Assembly: GCF_905163445.1 (NCBI RefSeq)
Contig: NC_053183.1
Location: forward strand, 19,654,001-19,718,000
From: Pararge aegeria
Lineage: Eukaryota > Arthropoda > Insecta > Lepidoptera > Nymphalidae
DNA length: 64,000 nucleotides
Reading direction: 5' to 3'
Part shown: positions 45,021 to 54,814 of the stretch, piece by piece
Position numbering within the stretch: position 1 is the stretch's first letter
Layout of the letters: each line of letters begins with the position of its first letter
The notes under the pieces: model-generated
What the model was told of the DNA's origin: nothing
The model's database searches: none
Seen by the model: the letters and a program-made list of their open reading frames with translations, nothing else
Program-made: the position numbers and the translations under genes

Positions 45021-45594
45021 GTTGTTCGTATATGTGTACTTAATAAAAAGTACGAACAACTTTTTTTTTATTATTTATTTTATTATATTATATTTGTACT
45101 TATATATCTATATCTATAGTTAATATGTATATATATGTATATATCTTATTTTATTTATCTCTTTTAATAATTTACCGATGATAAATAAATAAATAAAATT
45201 AGTAGCATGTACTTTAGTAAATTTGTGTATAGTTTATTGTAATCCCGTCTCTCATGTATTATTGTGTACTATCGTTAAAGTTACATGGCAGAGATCACTT
45301 TTAGTGGTAGTAGCAAAAGGCGACCTGCTTTTTGCGTATATTTTTAATTTCTCCTTTACTACGCAGTAAAGATGTTTAAATAAATAAATTTAAAACGAAT
45401 TGTTACTTTAACAAATAATGTTCTAAAAGTGCATCCGCTAAGTTTCTTATGGTTTCTCCTCTGTACAATTTGCCTTCTGAACCAGTGGTAGTCACTACAG
45501 ACAGACAGACTATAAATTTCAAAAGTTGAGAAAGAATATAGAATGAAAGTATACCGTTAGTACTAATTTAGCGCAAAAAAATAAAAATAATACA

Positions 45595-45808
45595 AAATTT
45601 AAAATAAATTTATTTCATATAGGCCTAATATAAGCACTTTTGAAACGTGAAGTCTGTCTTTTAGTAGTGACTACGAAATTTATTAATTGTATAGTAACCT
45701 CGCTGCAATAAATGTGTTTTTGACATTTTCTTTAAAGTAATGCAGTGATAGGTCCAAAACTACCTAAGGAATCATATTATAAAAGCGTACATTAAATCCC
45801 ACAAATGA
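45595..45808 (-). repeat. LINE family A, internally deleted
   Basis: Holds the 3' block TTTCATATAGGCCTAATATAA and then skips most of the 3' untranslated region to a coding part read on the minus strand (corresponding to FYNMIP, HYFKENV and QRGYYTI). An internal deletion joins the two at about 45670. Confidence 0.75.
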
Positions 45809-46489
45809 CTTATTTATTTTATTTATTTGGGACTAAAAACAATTACATATTAATATTATAACAATAACTCTTAAATCCAAACAAAAAGTGTGGGTTAATA
45901 TATATGTAATCCACAAAACTATCCACATAACATTGTAAGTAGAAGTAGGGCGATACGATATAGATACAATTTTTAATACTTCTATTTATTAAAACTAAGC
46001 ATTATTAATGCGACCTTTTCCAGGTAACCAAACTGCAACTAAGCTTACTTAAAATAAATTAATTTCGAAGTCAAATTTATACTTTGAGTTTCTTGAATTT
46101 ATCCACACATACACAGATTTTATCAGAAATCGTGAATGAATTGAACAGTTCCCTTAAACTTTTAAAAGGAATTTCCCGTGGAACTTACGCGCATATCTAA
46201 AGCCATCGCGACAGCTGATGTGTTGGCGCCGTTCCAACGTCGGCTTGGAAATAACTGAAGCCTTCATAGATACCGGTGAAAGAACAAGCGAGCTTTTACA
46301 GCGATAAATCTCTGATATTTTACTCACATTTCACCACGAAAAATATTTTCCAAAAAGCGACCTTTGTACACAATTGATCTTCAAATATATATACTGCAGT
46401 TTTACAGCTTACGGATAAGTCGTTTAACATAATAATCGTCGTTGTCAACTAGCTTTGATAACCTACGAACGTAGTGGTCCTAAGGTGCA

Positions 46490-46619
46490 GGAATTGTTGT
46501 TTGTGTGATGAACATGAATGTTTTTCAGTGTCTGGGTGTTTATCTGTATATTATAAGTATTTATGTGTATTATATTCATAAAAAAAAATATTCATCAGCT
46601 ATCTTAGTACCCATAATTT

Positions 46620-46658
<39 letters not shown>
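46490..46658 (+). repeat. SINE family 1, headless, with long poly(A)
   Basis: Begins inside the body at TGTTTGTGTGATGAACATG, ends near TTAGTACCCATAATTTA, and runs into 35 A residues at 46624-46658. The A run could be a tail or an expanded microsatellite. Confidence 0.75.
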
Positions 46659-46659
<1 letters not shown>

Positions 46660-46662
<3 letters not shown>

Positions 46663-46738
46663 TTAAAAGGAATGCCGACCACGCACCGGTAAACGCAGTA
46701 TAGGTCGGCGCTCAACGAGGTGAAGCCGACATCAAGCT
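46660..46738 (+). pseudogene. RTE LINE fragment, left part of a split copy
   Basis: GACCACGCACCGGTAAACGC and GGTCGGCGCTCAACGAGGTG, followed by GACATCAAGC, match the PRTGKRSVGRPPTRWTDDIK region in a decayed form. It resumes at about 47210. Confidence 0.7.
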
Positions 46739-46739
46739 A

Positions 46740-47208
46740 GAGTTGAAAATGAAAATACACTTTATTGTACACCTAACAGAAATTAAATTATGAAAAAAAA
46801 CAACACAATAAAACACAGATACAATGTGCGGCCTTATCGCTAAAAAGCGATCTCTGCCAGGCAACCCAATCAAGGAAAGGAAAAAGAAAACACAGACTTA
46901 AGGGTTAGGTTGTGCACAAGAGCAGAGCAGTTAACAAATTAAAAATAAATATACATATCAATTATTATATCAAACAAAGTACAAGCCTACAACACAAAGA
47001 AAACTGACTCAGAAGCAAAAAATAATAATAACTAATTAGGGTGGCATAAAATGTTTTTTAAGGAGTCTTTTGAAAATCGGTAGTGACTGCGCGCGCCTAA
47101 TTTGAAAGGGGAGAGAGTTCCATAGCCTAACAGCTTCAACTGAAAGGGATTTAGAATAGAACGAAGTACTATGGAAAGGAATTTTTAGTATAAGATTATC
47201 TTCAGAAC
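46740..47208 (-). mobile_element. jockey-like LINE end inserted in the RTE fragment
   Basis: From left to right on the plus strand it has a tail-side block CACTTTATTGTACACC, the block GCGGCCTTATCGCTAAAAAG, then TCTCTGCCAGGCAACC, and a coding remnant read on the minus strand as AVRLWNSLPF, ARSHYRFSKDSLKNIL. It is 5'-truncated and splits an RTE copy into two pieces. Confidence 0.75.
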
Positions 47209-47312
47209 AATCTTGTTGGCAACAAGCGGCCCAGGACCGTGTATTGTGGAACTCACTACAAAATACCTTTGTTCAGCTGTGGACCTCAATTCTTTGAATT
47301 GATGATGATGGC
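47209..47312 (+). pseudogene. RTE LINE fragment, right part of a split copy
   Basis: GGCAACAAGCGGCCCAGGAC, then TGTGGAACTCACTACAAA and a closing GATGATGATGG, match the final codons and 3' tract of the RTE element. Confidence 0.75.
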
Positions 47313-47473
47313 GTTGCCACTTCACAAACCAATAATACATAAATTATGAGGCGTGTGCCAGGAATTGGAAGGCCGAATTCCCAACCACTAGATTATGACC
47401 GCACAAAATTCGTGTATATATTCGTGTATTGCATGTTAGACGGCCGCAGTGGACAGCAACACTGCCATTTTTA

Positions 47474-47719
47474 AATATTGGATAGAAGCAGGCGTTACTT
47501 TGCGGAAATCCATGATATATTAATGAGTAACAATTATTCATTGTAAAGTCAACATCTCCTGATGATGCTCCGGTTTCGGAGCGAAACGTGCGTAGAGGGT
47601 ATATTGCCGAAGATCTGTTTGGTGTGGGGTATAAGGATTGAAGAAATTATAAATTACACCACACAGATTCTCCTGCTTTTCGCGGAGTATAGCAAATTAA
47701 GCTTAATTTTGATAATATA
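47474..47719 (+). mobile_element. non-coding Penelope-like element with hammerhead motif
   Basis: 246 bp flanked by an exact 13-bp duplication, ACTGCCATTTTTA, at 47461-47473 and 47720-47732. The first 49 bases are the inverted form of the 3' extension present at the end of the longer copy at 56770-56819. The rest is the terminal-repeat body, with a hammerhead-like core at 47559-47594 and the end block TTTTCGCGGAGTATAG. No coding part is present. The duplication shows it was inserted as a unit, so it behaves as a mobile non-coding derivative. Confidence 0.85.
47551..47602 (+). ncRNA. hammerhead-ribozyme-like motif, copy 2
   Basis: CTGATGA lies at 47559-47565. One extra T is followed by GCTCCG, the loop GTTT, CGGAGC (a perfect 6-bp stem II), and GAAAC at 47583-47587. 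Next comes CGTGCGTA: ACG and CGT can form a minimal stem III around TG, with cleavage expected after the A at 47594. A short stem I is possible between CTC just before the core and GAG just after the cut. Minimal hammerheads of this kind are known from Penelope-like elements. The extra T between core and stem II departs from the consensus. Confidence 0.65.
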
Positions 47720-47880
47720 ACTGCCATTTTTAGTATCTGGGTGTTTATCTGTATAATATAAGTATTTATGTATTTTATTCATAAAGATATTCATCAGTCA
47801 TCTTAGTACCCCTAACAAGCTATGCTTACTTTCGGACTAAATGGTGAATTTGTCGTAGTATATTTATTTATGTAGGTACT

Positions 47881-48039
47881 AAACGGACCTTAATTGTGAA
47901 GAGAGCGAATATTTTGGATTTCTTGTAATTCCAAACGCAACGCAACGGTGTAGAATCACCGAAAGAAATTTGATAGAAGCAGTTCTATCAAATTTCTTTC
48001 GGTGGTTCTACAACTACCTGAATGCGATAATTTTTTTTT
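47881..48039. repeat. inverted repeat flanking a short spacer
   Basis: GTAGAATCACCGAAAGAAATTT at 47950 is mirrored within 40 bases by AAATTTCTTTCGGTGGTTCTA. This is a perfect-arm hairpin of about 18 bp with a GAAGCAG-type loop. Confidence 0.7.
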
Positions 48040-48250
48040 TGTAGTCAAAGCAGTAGCAGCCTTTCTTGATTGGTTGTTGTAGAGCTTTTTGTGACAGCTC
48101 GTCCGCTGAAGTACTTCGGCCACGCTTATTTCTGCCGCCAGCAGTATTGCTGTATACCAGTCTGAAAGGCGTTGGTGTCTGATGTAATAATGACACACCC
48201 ATAAGGCTTGAAACCAACGCCCCAGGTAGGACATAAAGAGGTACTTTATA
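48040..48250 (-). repeat. dispersed repeat shared with 18020-18150 and 61262-61370
   Basis: The blocks CACGCTTATTTCTGCCGCCA, AGTATTGCTGTATACCAGTC and GACAGCTCGTCCGCTGAAGT recur in the other two places. It is the longest of the three copies. No coding signal is seen. Confidence 0.65.
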
Positions 48251-48469
48251 GACGTGTTCATTGAATACCCTTCAAAGTATTGCTCAGTTTAGAAGCGATG
48301 GATTTCAGATGAACTTTGGTTAGTCTAAGGTGACAGAGCCGGATGATTCCGTAAAATAGGAAAAATCCTTCTCCTATACGCCTTCAAACAGTACAGCAGG
48401 TGAAGGATTGTAGGCGGAGTAATAATAAGTATGGCCCAAAGTAAACCTCACTTTATATAAAAGAAATGT

Positions 48470-48805
48470 TTATTGTATGGCAATAACAATTTATAACTAA
48501 TTACCAAATACTTTAATTGACATACCTCTGCCTAAATTTAAGATTTAAACTATTGAATGGCTTATGCTTCGTCAATTTTATTCAGTAGACGAATATCTAA
48601 AATTAAAGGCTTAAATTATTGTTTTTCTAGGTTTATATTTTAGTTTACTTCACATTATTTAATTTTAAGTTGACATTGTAATTTATTATAATTTGCACGC
48701 CATTGAATGGCAGATTGTAGCATGTAACTTGTTATGTTTTATTATAAGATCAAATTTGATAACCTGCAATCAAGCAAATAAAGATTTGAATTTGAATTTG
48801 ACTTG
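48470..48805 (+). repeat. CR1-like LINE end (family E)
   Basis: A short coding remnant reads EWLMLRQFYSVDEYLKLKA and a stop near 48610. The 3' untranslated region contains TTGCACGCCATTGAATGGCAG. It ends AATAAAGATTTGAATTTGAA, the tail type of lepidopteran CR1-like LINEs. Confidence 0.75.
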
Positions 48806-49203
48806 TACCAAAAATTTAGGTATGGCAGTGTTTCTGTGCATGTATGAAGTGCACGCCATTTGGTGTGGTCTTCGCGTGGTCCGTCATCATAACTTAAAAA
48901 AAAAGCTTTTCCATAAGCTGCATACATGCCCATCACATTACAATTATGTTAATTCGCTACAGTTTAATTAGTTTTTAATCGTCTGTCTGTTACGTCGTAC
49001 ACTCGTAACTCTTATCTCACACTAACTAGCCAGCAATCCTTGTTGAAATCTACATCCCCTCGCATATGAGTGACGAGGCTTAAGCCGTAAAATGCAAATT
49101 TCTCCTACGACGTCTTTTACGGTACTAAACATAAGCGACTAGCGTGTATATTGGAATCTTAAAGTATTTGTTATCTCGGAATATAAGCATCTCATAAGCT
49201 AAG

Positions 49204-49453
49204 GCGGCCGACTGGCGCACTGGCGCGACTCAGCTTTCTGAGTCAGGGGCCGTGGGTTCGATTCCCACAACTGGAAAATGTTGGTGTGATGAACATGATT
49301 ATTTTTCAGTGTCTGAGTGTTTATCTGCAGATTATAAGTATTTATGTATCTATTCATAAAAATATTCATCAGTCATCTTAGTACCAGTAACACAAGCTAT
49401 TCTTACTTTGGGGCTAGATGGTGGTGTGTGTATTGTCGTAGTGTATTTATTTA
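49204..49453 (+). repeat. tRNA-derived SINE, family 1, near full length
   Basis: Head GGCCGACTGGCGCACTGGC, B box GGGTTCGATTCCCACAAC, body AGCTATTCTTACTTTGGGGC, and tail TATTTATTTA. A Helitron-like element starts in its tail. Confidence 0.9.
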
Positions 49454-50149
49454 CTAGCTGACTCGTGCAACTTTGTCTGCACCAAATCGTTTTAATATTT
49501 AAAAAAAACCTAGAAACTAATTGCAGCGCTACCTACCAGGTCCAGTTTTATTTCCAAACTATGTTATTCGCGGCCCGTCGTATATTTATTGCGGTGCTAT
49601 TCTATACCCTTAGGATTGGTTCAATTTGAATATTTTAAAAACTAATTTGCAGGTATATAATAAAACTCAATATTTATATTATTGTATTTCTTTCTCATTT
49701 ATAATATAAGTAGGATGGTATGCCAGCATTCGATCGCTGCCATATGCCTTGCGACTTGCTGTTATCTGTCCTTCATCTCCGACAATATTTATCAAATTTT
49801 TTAATTCCATTAAAATTACATAGACAATACATGCTTGATAGTATACACTTTCAAATTAAAAAAGAATTATTAAAATCGGTTCAAATTTAACGAGCTATGA
49901 AGTAAAATTTAATCCGGTTTCCAGCAGAAAACTTATTGTTCATCAGGATAAAAAGTATCCTATATGTTGACTCGGAATGCCAGCTACCGCAATGCCAAAT
50001 TTTATTTAAATCTGTTCAGTAGTTTTCCCGTGATGATGTGACAAAATTTAAATAAAGATCTGTTTTGGACTCTGTATCGATTATAAAGACGCCCCGGTCA
50101 AAATATACAGAAATCTTCCAATTACAGTTTTATTATAAGTAAGGATAGA
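49454..50149 (-). mobile_element. Helitron-like non-autonomous element, copy 2
   Basis: 696 bp on the minus strand, starting TCTATCCTTACTTATAATA and ending CTAG, with A before and T after. The 3' hairpin has arms GTGCA and TGCAC around ACTTTGTC. It shares its interior with the element at 40523-41082 and its 3' 130 bases with 20500-20648. No Rep/helicase frame is present. Confidence 0.78.
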
Positions 50150-50623
50150 TAAGGAGACGTCGTTTTGCTTTTCCAACAAAGGTAAAATTTTATTCGGATA
50201 ATTCCGCAAATCGGCTTAAAAATTAACAGAAAAGTGGATATTGAAATAAACACAGTTAAATAAATAATTTGTAGCACACAGCATTTTGTGACCGTCCGGG
50301 TAAGTTCATATCCTTACAATGTTTAAGGTCTTGAAATCTTCATCGCCTTTTATACTTGCGTGACCGTAAGGTATCTTACATACCTAGGGACCAATGCGCT
50401 CCTGTGTCACTGTGAGGGTGTTGGATATGCTCTGTTTTTTAAGCCAAGTCATCTGCAGTTCTTGCCTTGAAACTTTGAAATGCCCATCCACACAATATTC
50501 TATGTGGTAACCTGAATGTGTTCAACTCAAGGTTGAAGCATGTCTATTTGACTCCTCTATATAATTTGTTTATTAGTACCTACATCTTTAATTCTCAATT
50601 TCATATATTATTGTATATATATA

Positions 50624-50987
50624 TGTCGCAGCCGGAAATGAGTACGGACACTAAAATGAAACGCAAACGCGCCAACTAGCGGCTAGCACGCATCAACAGT
50701 TTTGGCGCGCTTCGACAGAGTCGTGACGGGGTCTACTAACTAGATTGGGATTATTAATTAGTTGGGACGCAAGGCAGAAAGACGTCGTCACGGAACTGTC
50801 CTACGTTTCTCTTAGTGGTTATTATTTTAAAAGTTTGCTATTACGATATTAGTTAAATTCAGTGTAAGAAGTTAAATTCAGTGTTCGAACAAAGCGAGTC
50901 AAATTTAAAGGTGTTCTTATTGCACGATACCTGAAAATTGCCCACACGATGTCGGACGGATCAAGTTAAAATCCGCCCGATCCTACA
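50624..50987 (+). repeat. 5' LTR of the Gypsy element
   Basis: 364 bases, TG...CA termini. By eye it is identical to the 3' LTR except that it has 31 extra bases (about 50951-50981), bracketed by the short direct repeat CGAT. Confidence 0.88.
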
Positions 50988-51261
50988 TCAGAAGTGGTAT
51001 CGCATCGTGCAAATGAGAATCACACCGAAAACAGTGAAACTCAATGGTAGCTCTGTAGTCTGCTATAAGTGCGGAACCCAGGGCCACATCGCCAGCCGCT
51101 GCACAGCCAGCGGACCCAGTGTCCGAACCCCGGTGGAGAAACGTGTTGACATTTGCGAGGTCAAGTCCACATCCGGAGTGCTAAATCACTTTGGTGAGTG
51201 TTTTAAATTTGACTTTGACTCAGGAGCTGAGTGCTCATTAGTGACAGACTGTTGGGTGTAA
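50938..51261 (+). pseudogene. gag: Gypsy gag remnant (zinc knuckle) and protease start
   Basis: The frame holds one zinc knuckle, CYKCGTQGHIASRC (CX2CX4HX4C), at about residues 41-54. A DSGAECSLV stretch near the end fits the aspartic protease active site (D-S-G). Gag normally has several hundred residues before the knuckle, but only about 70 bases separate the LTR from it, so capsid has been deleted. The frame stops at 51261, in the middle of the protease. Confidence 0.8.
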
Positions 51262-51333
51262 ATTAAGAGGCAAACGAATTAATAATTTGATTTCATTAGT
51301 TGGTATTGGAAATGTAAAAATGTACACAGTACT

Positions 51334-51760
51334 TTGCAAATATTAAGTCAGGTAGAAATTAATAACTTCGCGACTGAAATTTTATGTCACGTCTTGCCAG
51401 ATGCTAATTTACGTAGTTACATTATGATTGGCCGTGAAATTTTAAAAAATGGGTTTTGCGTTAGCGTGACTGCAACGAAACTTACTTTGGCGAGAGAAAA
51501 ATGTAAACGCGTGTAACGCAACTGATGTTTGTGTGCCTTACAATAATTTTGACCGTTTTGACACTGATGTTTTAACCGACAGGCTAAGCAAGCTGGTGAA
51601 TATTTTAGAACTATATTCCGAATATTTCATTAACGGTTTTCCAACTACCCGCGTGAATACTGGAGAGTTAGCGATTAGGCTGATAGACCCCAGTCGTACA
51701 GTACAGAGACGACCTTACAGGTTATCTCCGGATGAACGTCAAATTATGCGGGGTAAATGA
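51334..51760 (+). pseudogene. pol: Gypsy protease C-terminus and protease-RT linker
   Basis: Two short frames. The first encodes LCHVLPDANLRSYIMIGREI, the end of the protease. The second encodes LYSEYFINGFPTTRVNTGEL and RRPYRLSPDERQIM, the linker before the reverse transcriptase. They lie in different frames, separated by a stop. Confidence 0.8.
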
Positions 51761-51821
51761 ATGATTGCAAGCCAAAATAATTTAGCCTAGTGATTCGCCT
51801 TTTGCTAGCCCTGCCCTTTTA

Positions 51822-52302
51822 GTGAAAAAGTCTGACGGGTCTGACCGGATGTGTATAGACTACAGGGAGTTGAAAATGAACACAGTACCAGATCGTTATC
51901 CACTCCCATTGATTTCGGATTAGATTTTAAGGCAACACGGTGCCAATTTCTTTACAAAACTAGATTGCGTAAGTCGTTTCCATTTAATTCCTGTTCAGGC
52001 TGAATCAATTGAACGCACCACCTTCATCACTCCTGACGGACAGTATGAGTTTGACAATGCCCTTTGGTCTCCGTAACGCAATCTCTGTTTTCCAGCGCGC
52101 AACCATTAATGCTCACGGTGATATCGCTAAATAATACGTGGTAGTATACGTCGATGATATTTTACTTGTATCAGACTCAATTTCCCAAGGGATAGAGAGG
52201 CTGCATGTTGTGCTCGATAAGCTCTCAAAAGCTGGGTTCTCGCTGAACCTTAAAAAATGTTCTTTCCTCAAGACGCGAGTAGAATTCTTAGGGTATGAGG
52301 TG
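51822..52302 (+). pseudogene. pol: Gypsy reverse transcriptase, interrupted
   Basis: Reads MCIDYRELKMNTVPDRYPLP, then a stop, FFTKLDCVSRFHLIPV, a frameshift, and YVVVYVDDILLVSDS with the catalytic YVDD at about 52147-52158, then LKKCSFLKTRVEFLGYEV and a stop. The catalytic residues survive, but at least three stops and one frameshift prevent translation as one protein. Confidence 0.9.
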
Positions 52303-52382
52303 TAGAAGCAGGTGAGGTTAAGCCTAATAAGCGTAAAATAGAAGCTCTGTCGTCATTACCTTCGCCCCAAACTATTACGCAG

Positions 52383-52958
52383 GTGAGACAATTTGTAGGT
52401 TTGGCTTCTTACTTTCGCCAGTTCGTGCCAAACTTTTCGCGCCTCATGGGTCCGATCTATAAGCTCACCTCAGGTAAGTGCCTATTCGAATGGACGCCCA
52501 AATGCGAGGAAGTACGACAAAAGGTAATTGACATATTGACTAATGAACCAGTACTTATGATTTTTGACCCAAAGCACCCGGCAGAACTTCATACGGACGC
52601 CAGTGCAGATGGCTACGGAGCAATATTATTTCAAATTGTAGCAGACAAGCGTCGGCCAGTGGCTTATTTTAGCAAACGTACGACGCCGGCTGAGTCGAGA
52701 TACCACTCATATGAATTAGAAACGCTCGCCGTCGTCAATTCGGTAAGACATTTTAGGCAATACCTACAGGGTAGGAAGTTTACAGTTCTAACAGACTGTA
52801 ACTCGCTAAAGTTATCACGCAATAAAATCGACTTGACGCCGCGAGTTCATTGGTGGTGGACCTATTTACAGTCGTTCGTTAAATACAGAATCGGTAAGCA
52901 AATGGCGCATGCTGATTTCTTTTCACGGAACTTGCTACCATTAGCTCCTAAAAATTAA
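52383..52958 (+). pseudogene. pol: Gypsy RNase H domain
   Basis: The longest open frame of the element (191 codons). It begins with the RT connection block MRQFVGLASYFRQFVPNFSR and continues through HTDASADGYGAILFQ (first catalytic aspartate), YELETLAVVNSVRHFRQYL (glutamate), LTDCNSLK (second aspartate) and ends ADFFSRN. The RNase H core is complete. Confidence 0.92.
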
Positions 52959-53059
52959 AAATTGACAAGGTGGAACAAAACCGGGTGAATGTAGCTGATT
53001 TATCCAGTAATTGGATTCTCGCAGAGCAGCAGCGAGATGAGGAAATTTAAAAAATAATT

Positions 53060-53555
53060 TCCGATCTCTACCAAGTTCGAGAGCATGAGCCGGTATGTAC
53101 GTAAGTTCGTGGATAGCTGCGTGACCTGTAAAATAACTAAGCCTCATTCAGGTAAGGTACAGGCCGAACTTTACCCCATTCCTAAAATTGCTATCCCATG
53201 GCATACTGTGCATATTGATGCTACCGGTAAGCTGAGATTCGTGATGATCGACGCGTTTACCAAGTACGTATTACTCTTTCACACTAAAAATATAGACACC
53301 AGGTGCAGTGGAGGATAGTGTGGCATTATTCGGTGCTCCAGTACTCACGGACCAAGGTCGTTGTTTTGCCAGCAAAGAGTTCCGTGACTTTTGTGACAGT
53401 AAGAACATCCATCTTCATCTTATTGCTACGGGGTCATGTCGTGCAAATGGGCAAGTAGAGAGGATCATGAGTGTACTTATATCCATGTTAACAGTTGAAT
53501 CTGACAAGGATAGGTCATGGCAAGATTCTTTAGGGGACTTGCAGCTCGTTTAAAC
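53060..53555 (+). pseudogene. pol: Gypsy integrase, N-terminal and catalytic parts
   Basis: The first frame (53085-53318) has CVTC of the HHCC zinc domain and then IPWHTVHIDATGKL, with the first catalytic aspartate. The second frame (53308-53553) has GAPVLTDQGRCFASKEF with the second aspartate and GSCRANGQVERIMSVL with the catalytic glutamate. A frameshift separates the two. Confidence 0.88.
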
Positions 53556-53588
53556 TGTACCGTCAAGCAGTGAGAGTCAAGAGTCAGC

Positions 53589-53804
53589 GTGAGTAGATTT
53601 TCAGTCGGTGAATTCGTTTTGATTGAAAATGAAGAACGCAATCAAACAAAACTAGATGCTAAATTTAGAGGTCTGTTTCAAATCTTAGAAGTCTTAGATG
53701 GAGACCGATATGTTCTGAAGTCATTGATTAATAAGCGTATTTACAAGTATGCGCATGATCGTATTAGGAAGATGCCTGAGGGCCAAGTACCATTGAGATT
53801 GTAG
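53589..53804 (+). pseudogene. pol: Gypsy integrase C-terminal domain
   Basis: Encodes FSVGEFVLIENEERNQTKLD followed by AKFRGLFQILEVLDGDRYVL, the GPY/F-like module that ends many Ty3/Gypsy integrases. The stretch linking it to the catalytic core (53554-53588) is shorter than usual, which indicates a deletion. Confidence 0.82.
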
Positions 53805-54481
53805 ATAAAGACGAGATAGATGATTATGAAGAATCTAGTTAATTAAATGCACAGGTTCGCGATTCGTTGGGTCAGAGACTGTACCAGAATGCTGTAGCCG
53901 TAGCCTAGTAGAAATCGGTGTCTGCTCTTTGAGTAGTCCGTGGGTAAGCGGTAGGCGGTAGTTCTGGGTAGTACAGTCGGATCTTGCCTTGTAGCAAAGA
54001 TCATAGAGTCGAGGGTAGACTCTGGCTTCCCGTGGGGAAGGGCTTAGCAAATGTGGTTGCTAGAGCTATGTGTGGACCGCGAATGTGTAACCTGGTGCTT
54101 GATCAAATTATTTTGATTGTTTTTAAGAGGATTTGTGCTCTTTTCGATTAACAATGCTCTATGGTACATGGACTCAGTAATCTTTGGAGTTTTTGTAATA
54201 ATTTTGTCTAACTAGTGAAAGAAACATTGTTAATTTAAACTTTGGTTTATATTTGAGGGTTAATTTAGAGGGTAAGCTGTAAAGGTTTTGTTTGGGATGA
54301 TGGTTAAATTTGTCAACAAATTGTTGTTAGTAAAAATAAGCAAACTAAAGACCATAGTTTTATTTTCTGAAGCGAGGTTGTTAGAAATAGGATGAGCCGA
54401 ACGATAACAGTGCTGGTGTGTTTTGTTATCACATTATATTTCAGATTAACACACGAGGGCGTGTGTCATGCAGGATGGCAG
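53805..54481. other. Gypsy 3' non-coding region
   Basis: Between the end of integrase and the 3' LTR no env or other frame is seen. A purine-rich tract for plus-strand priming is not obvious just before the LTR. Confidence 0.55.
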
Positions 54482-54814
54482 TGTCGCAGCCGGAAATGAG
54501 TACGGACACTAAAATGAAACGCAAACGCGCCAACTAGCGGCTAGCACGCATCAACAGTTTTGGCGCGCTTCGACAGAGTCGTGACGGGGTCTACTAACTA
54601 GATTGGGATTATTAATTAGTTGGGACGCAAGGCAGAAAGACGTCGTCACGGAACTGTCCTACGTTTCTCTTAGTGGTTATTATTTTAAAAGTTTGCTATT
54701 ACGATATTAGTTAAATTCAGTGTAAGAAGTTAAATTCAGTGTTCGAACAAAGCGAGTCAAATTTAAAGGTGTTCTTATTGCACGATACCTGAAAATTGCC
54801 CACACGATCCTACA
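54482..54814 (+). repeat. 3' LTR of the Gypsy element
   Basis: 333 bases, matching the 5' LTR throughout but lacking 31 bases near its 3' end. It ends CCTACA before TATATATTTA. Confidence 0.9.

Larger units (their letters stand above)
47444..47880 (+). repeat. SINE family 1 interrupted by a Penelope-like insertion
   Basis: The left piece (47444-47473) is a shortened tRNA-like head, GGCCGCAGTGGACAGCAAC. The right piece (47720-47880) is the body, with TATCTGGGTGTTTATCTG and AAGCTATGCTTACTTTCGG. The element at 47474-47719 separates them, and its 13-bp duplication lies in the SINE. Confidence 0.88.
50624..54814 (+). mobile_element. Ty3/Gypsy LTR retrotransposon, defective
   Basis: A complete LTR-to-LTR insertion of 4.19 kb. 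The terminal repeats begin TGTCGCAGCC and end TACA. The interior, in order, has a CCHC zinc knuckle, protease pieces, reverse transcriptase with YVDD, RNase H, and integrase with its zinc-binding and catalytic parts plus a C-terminal domain. This is the Ty3/Gypsy order. Capsid is absent, and at least four stops plus several frameshifts break pol. There is no env frame. The flanks are TA repeats, so a TATA target duplication is possible but not provable. Confidence 0.93.

Noticed and set aside
47956..48261. 101-codon minus-strand frame
   Set aside because: It overlaps an inverted repeat and an unidentified dispersed repeat. No protein motif.
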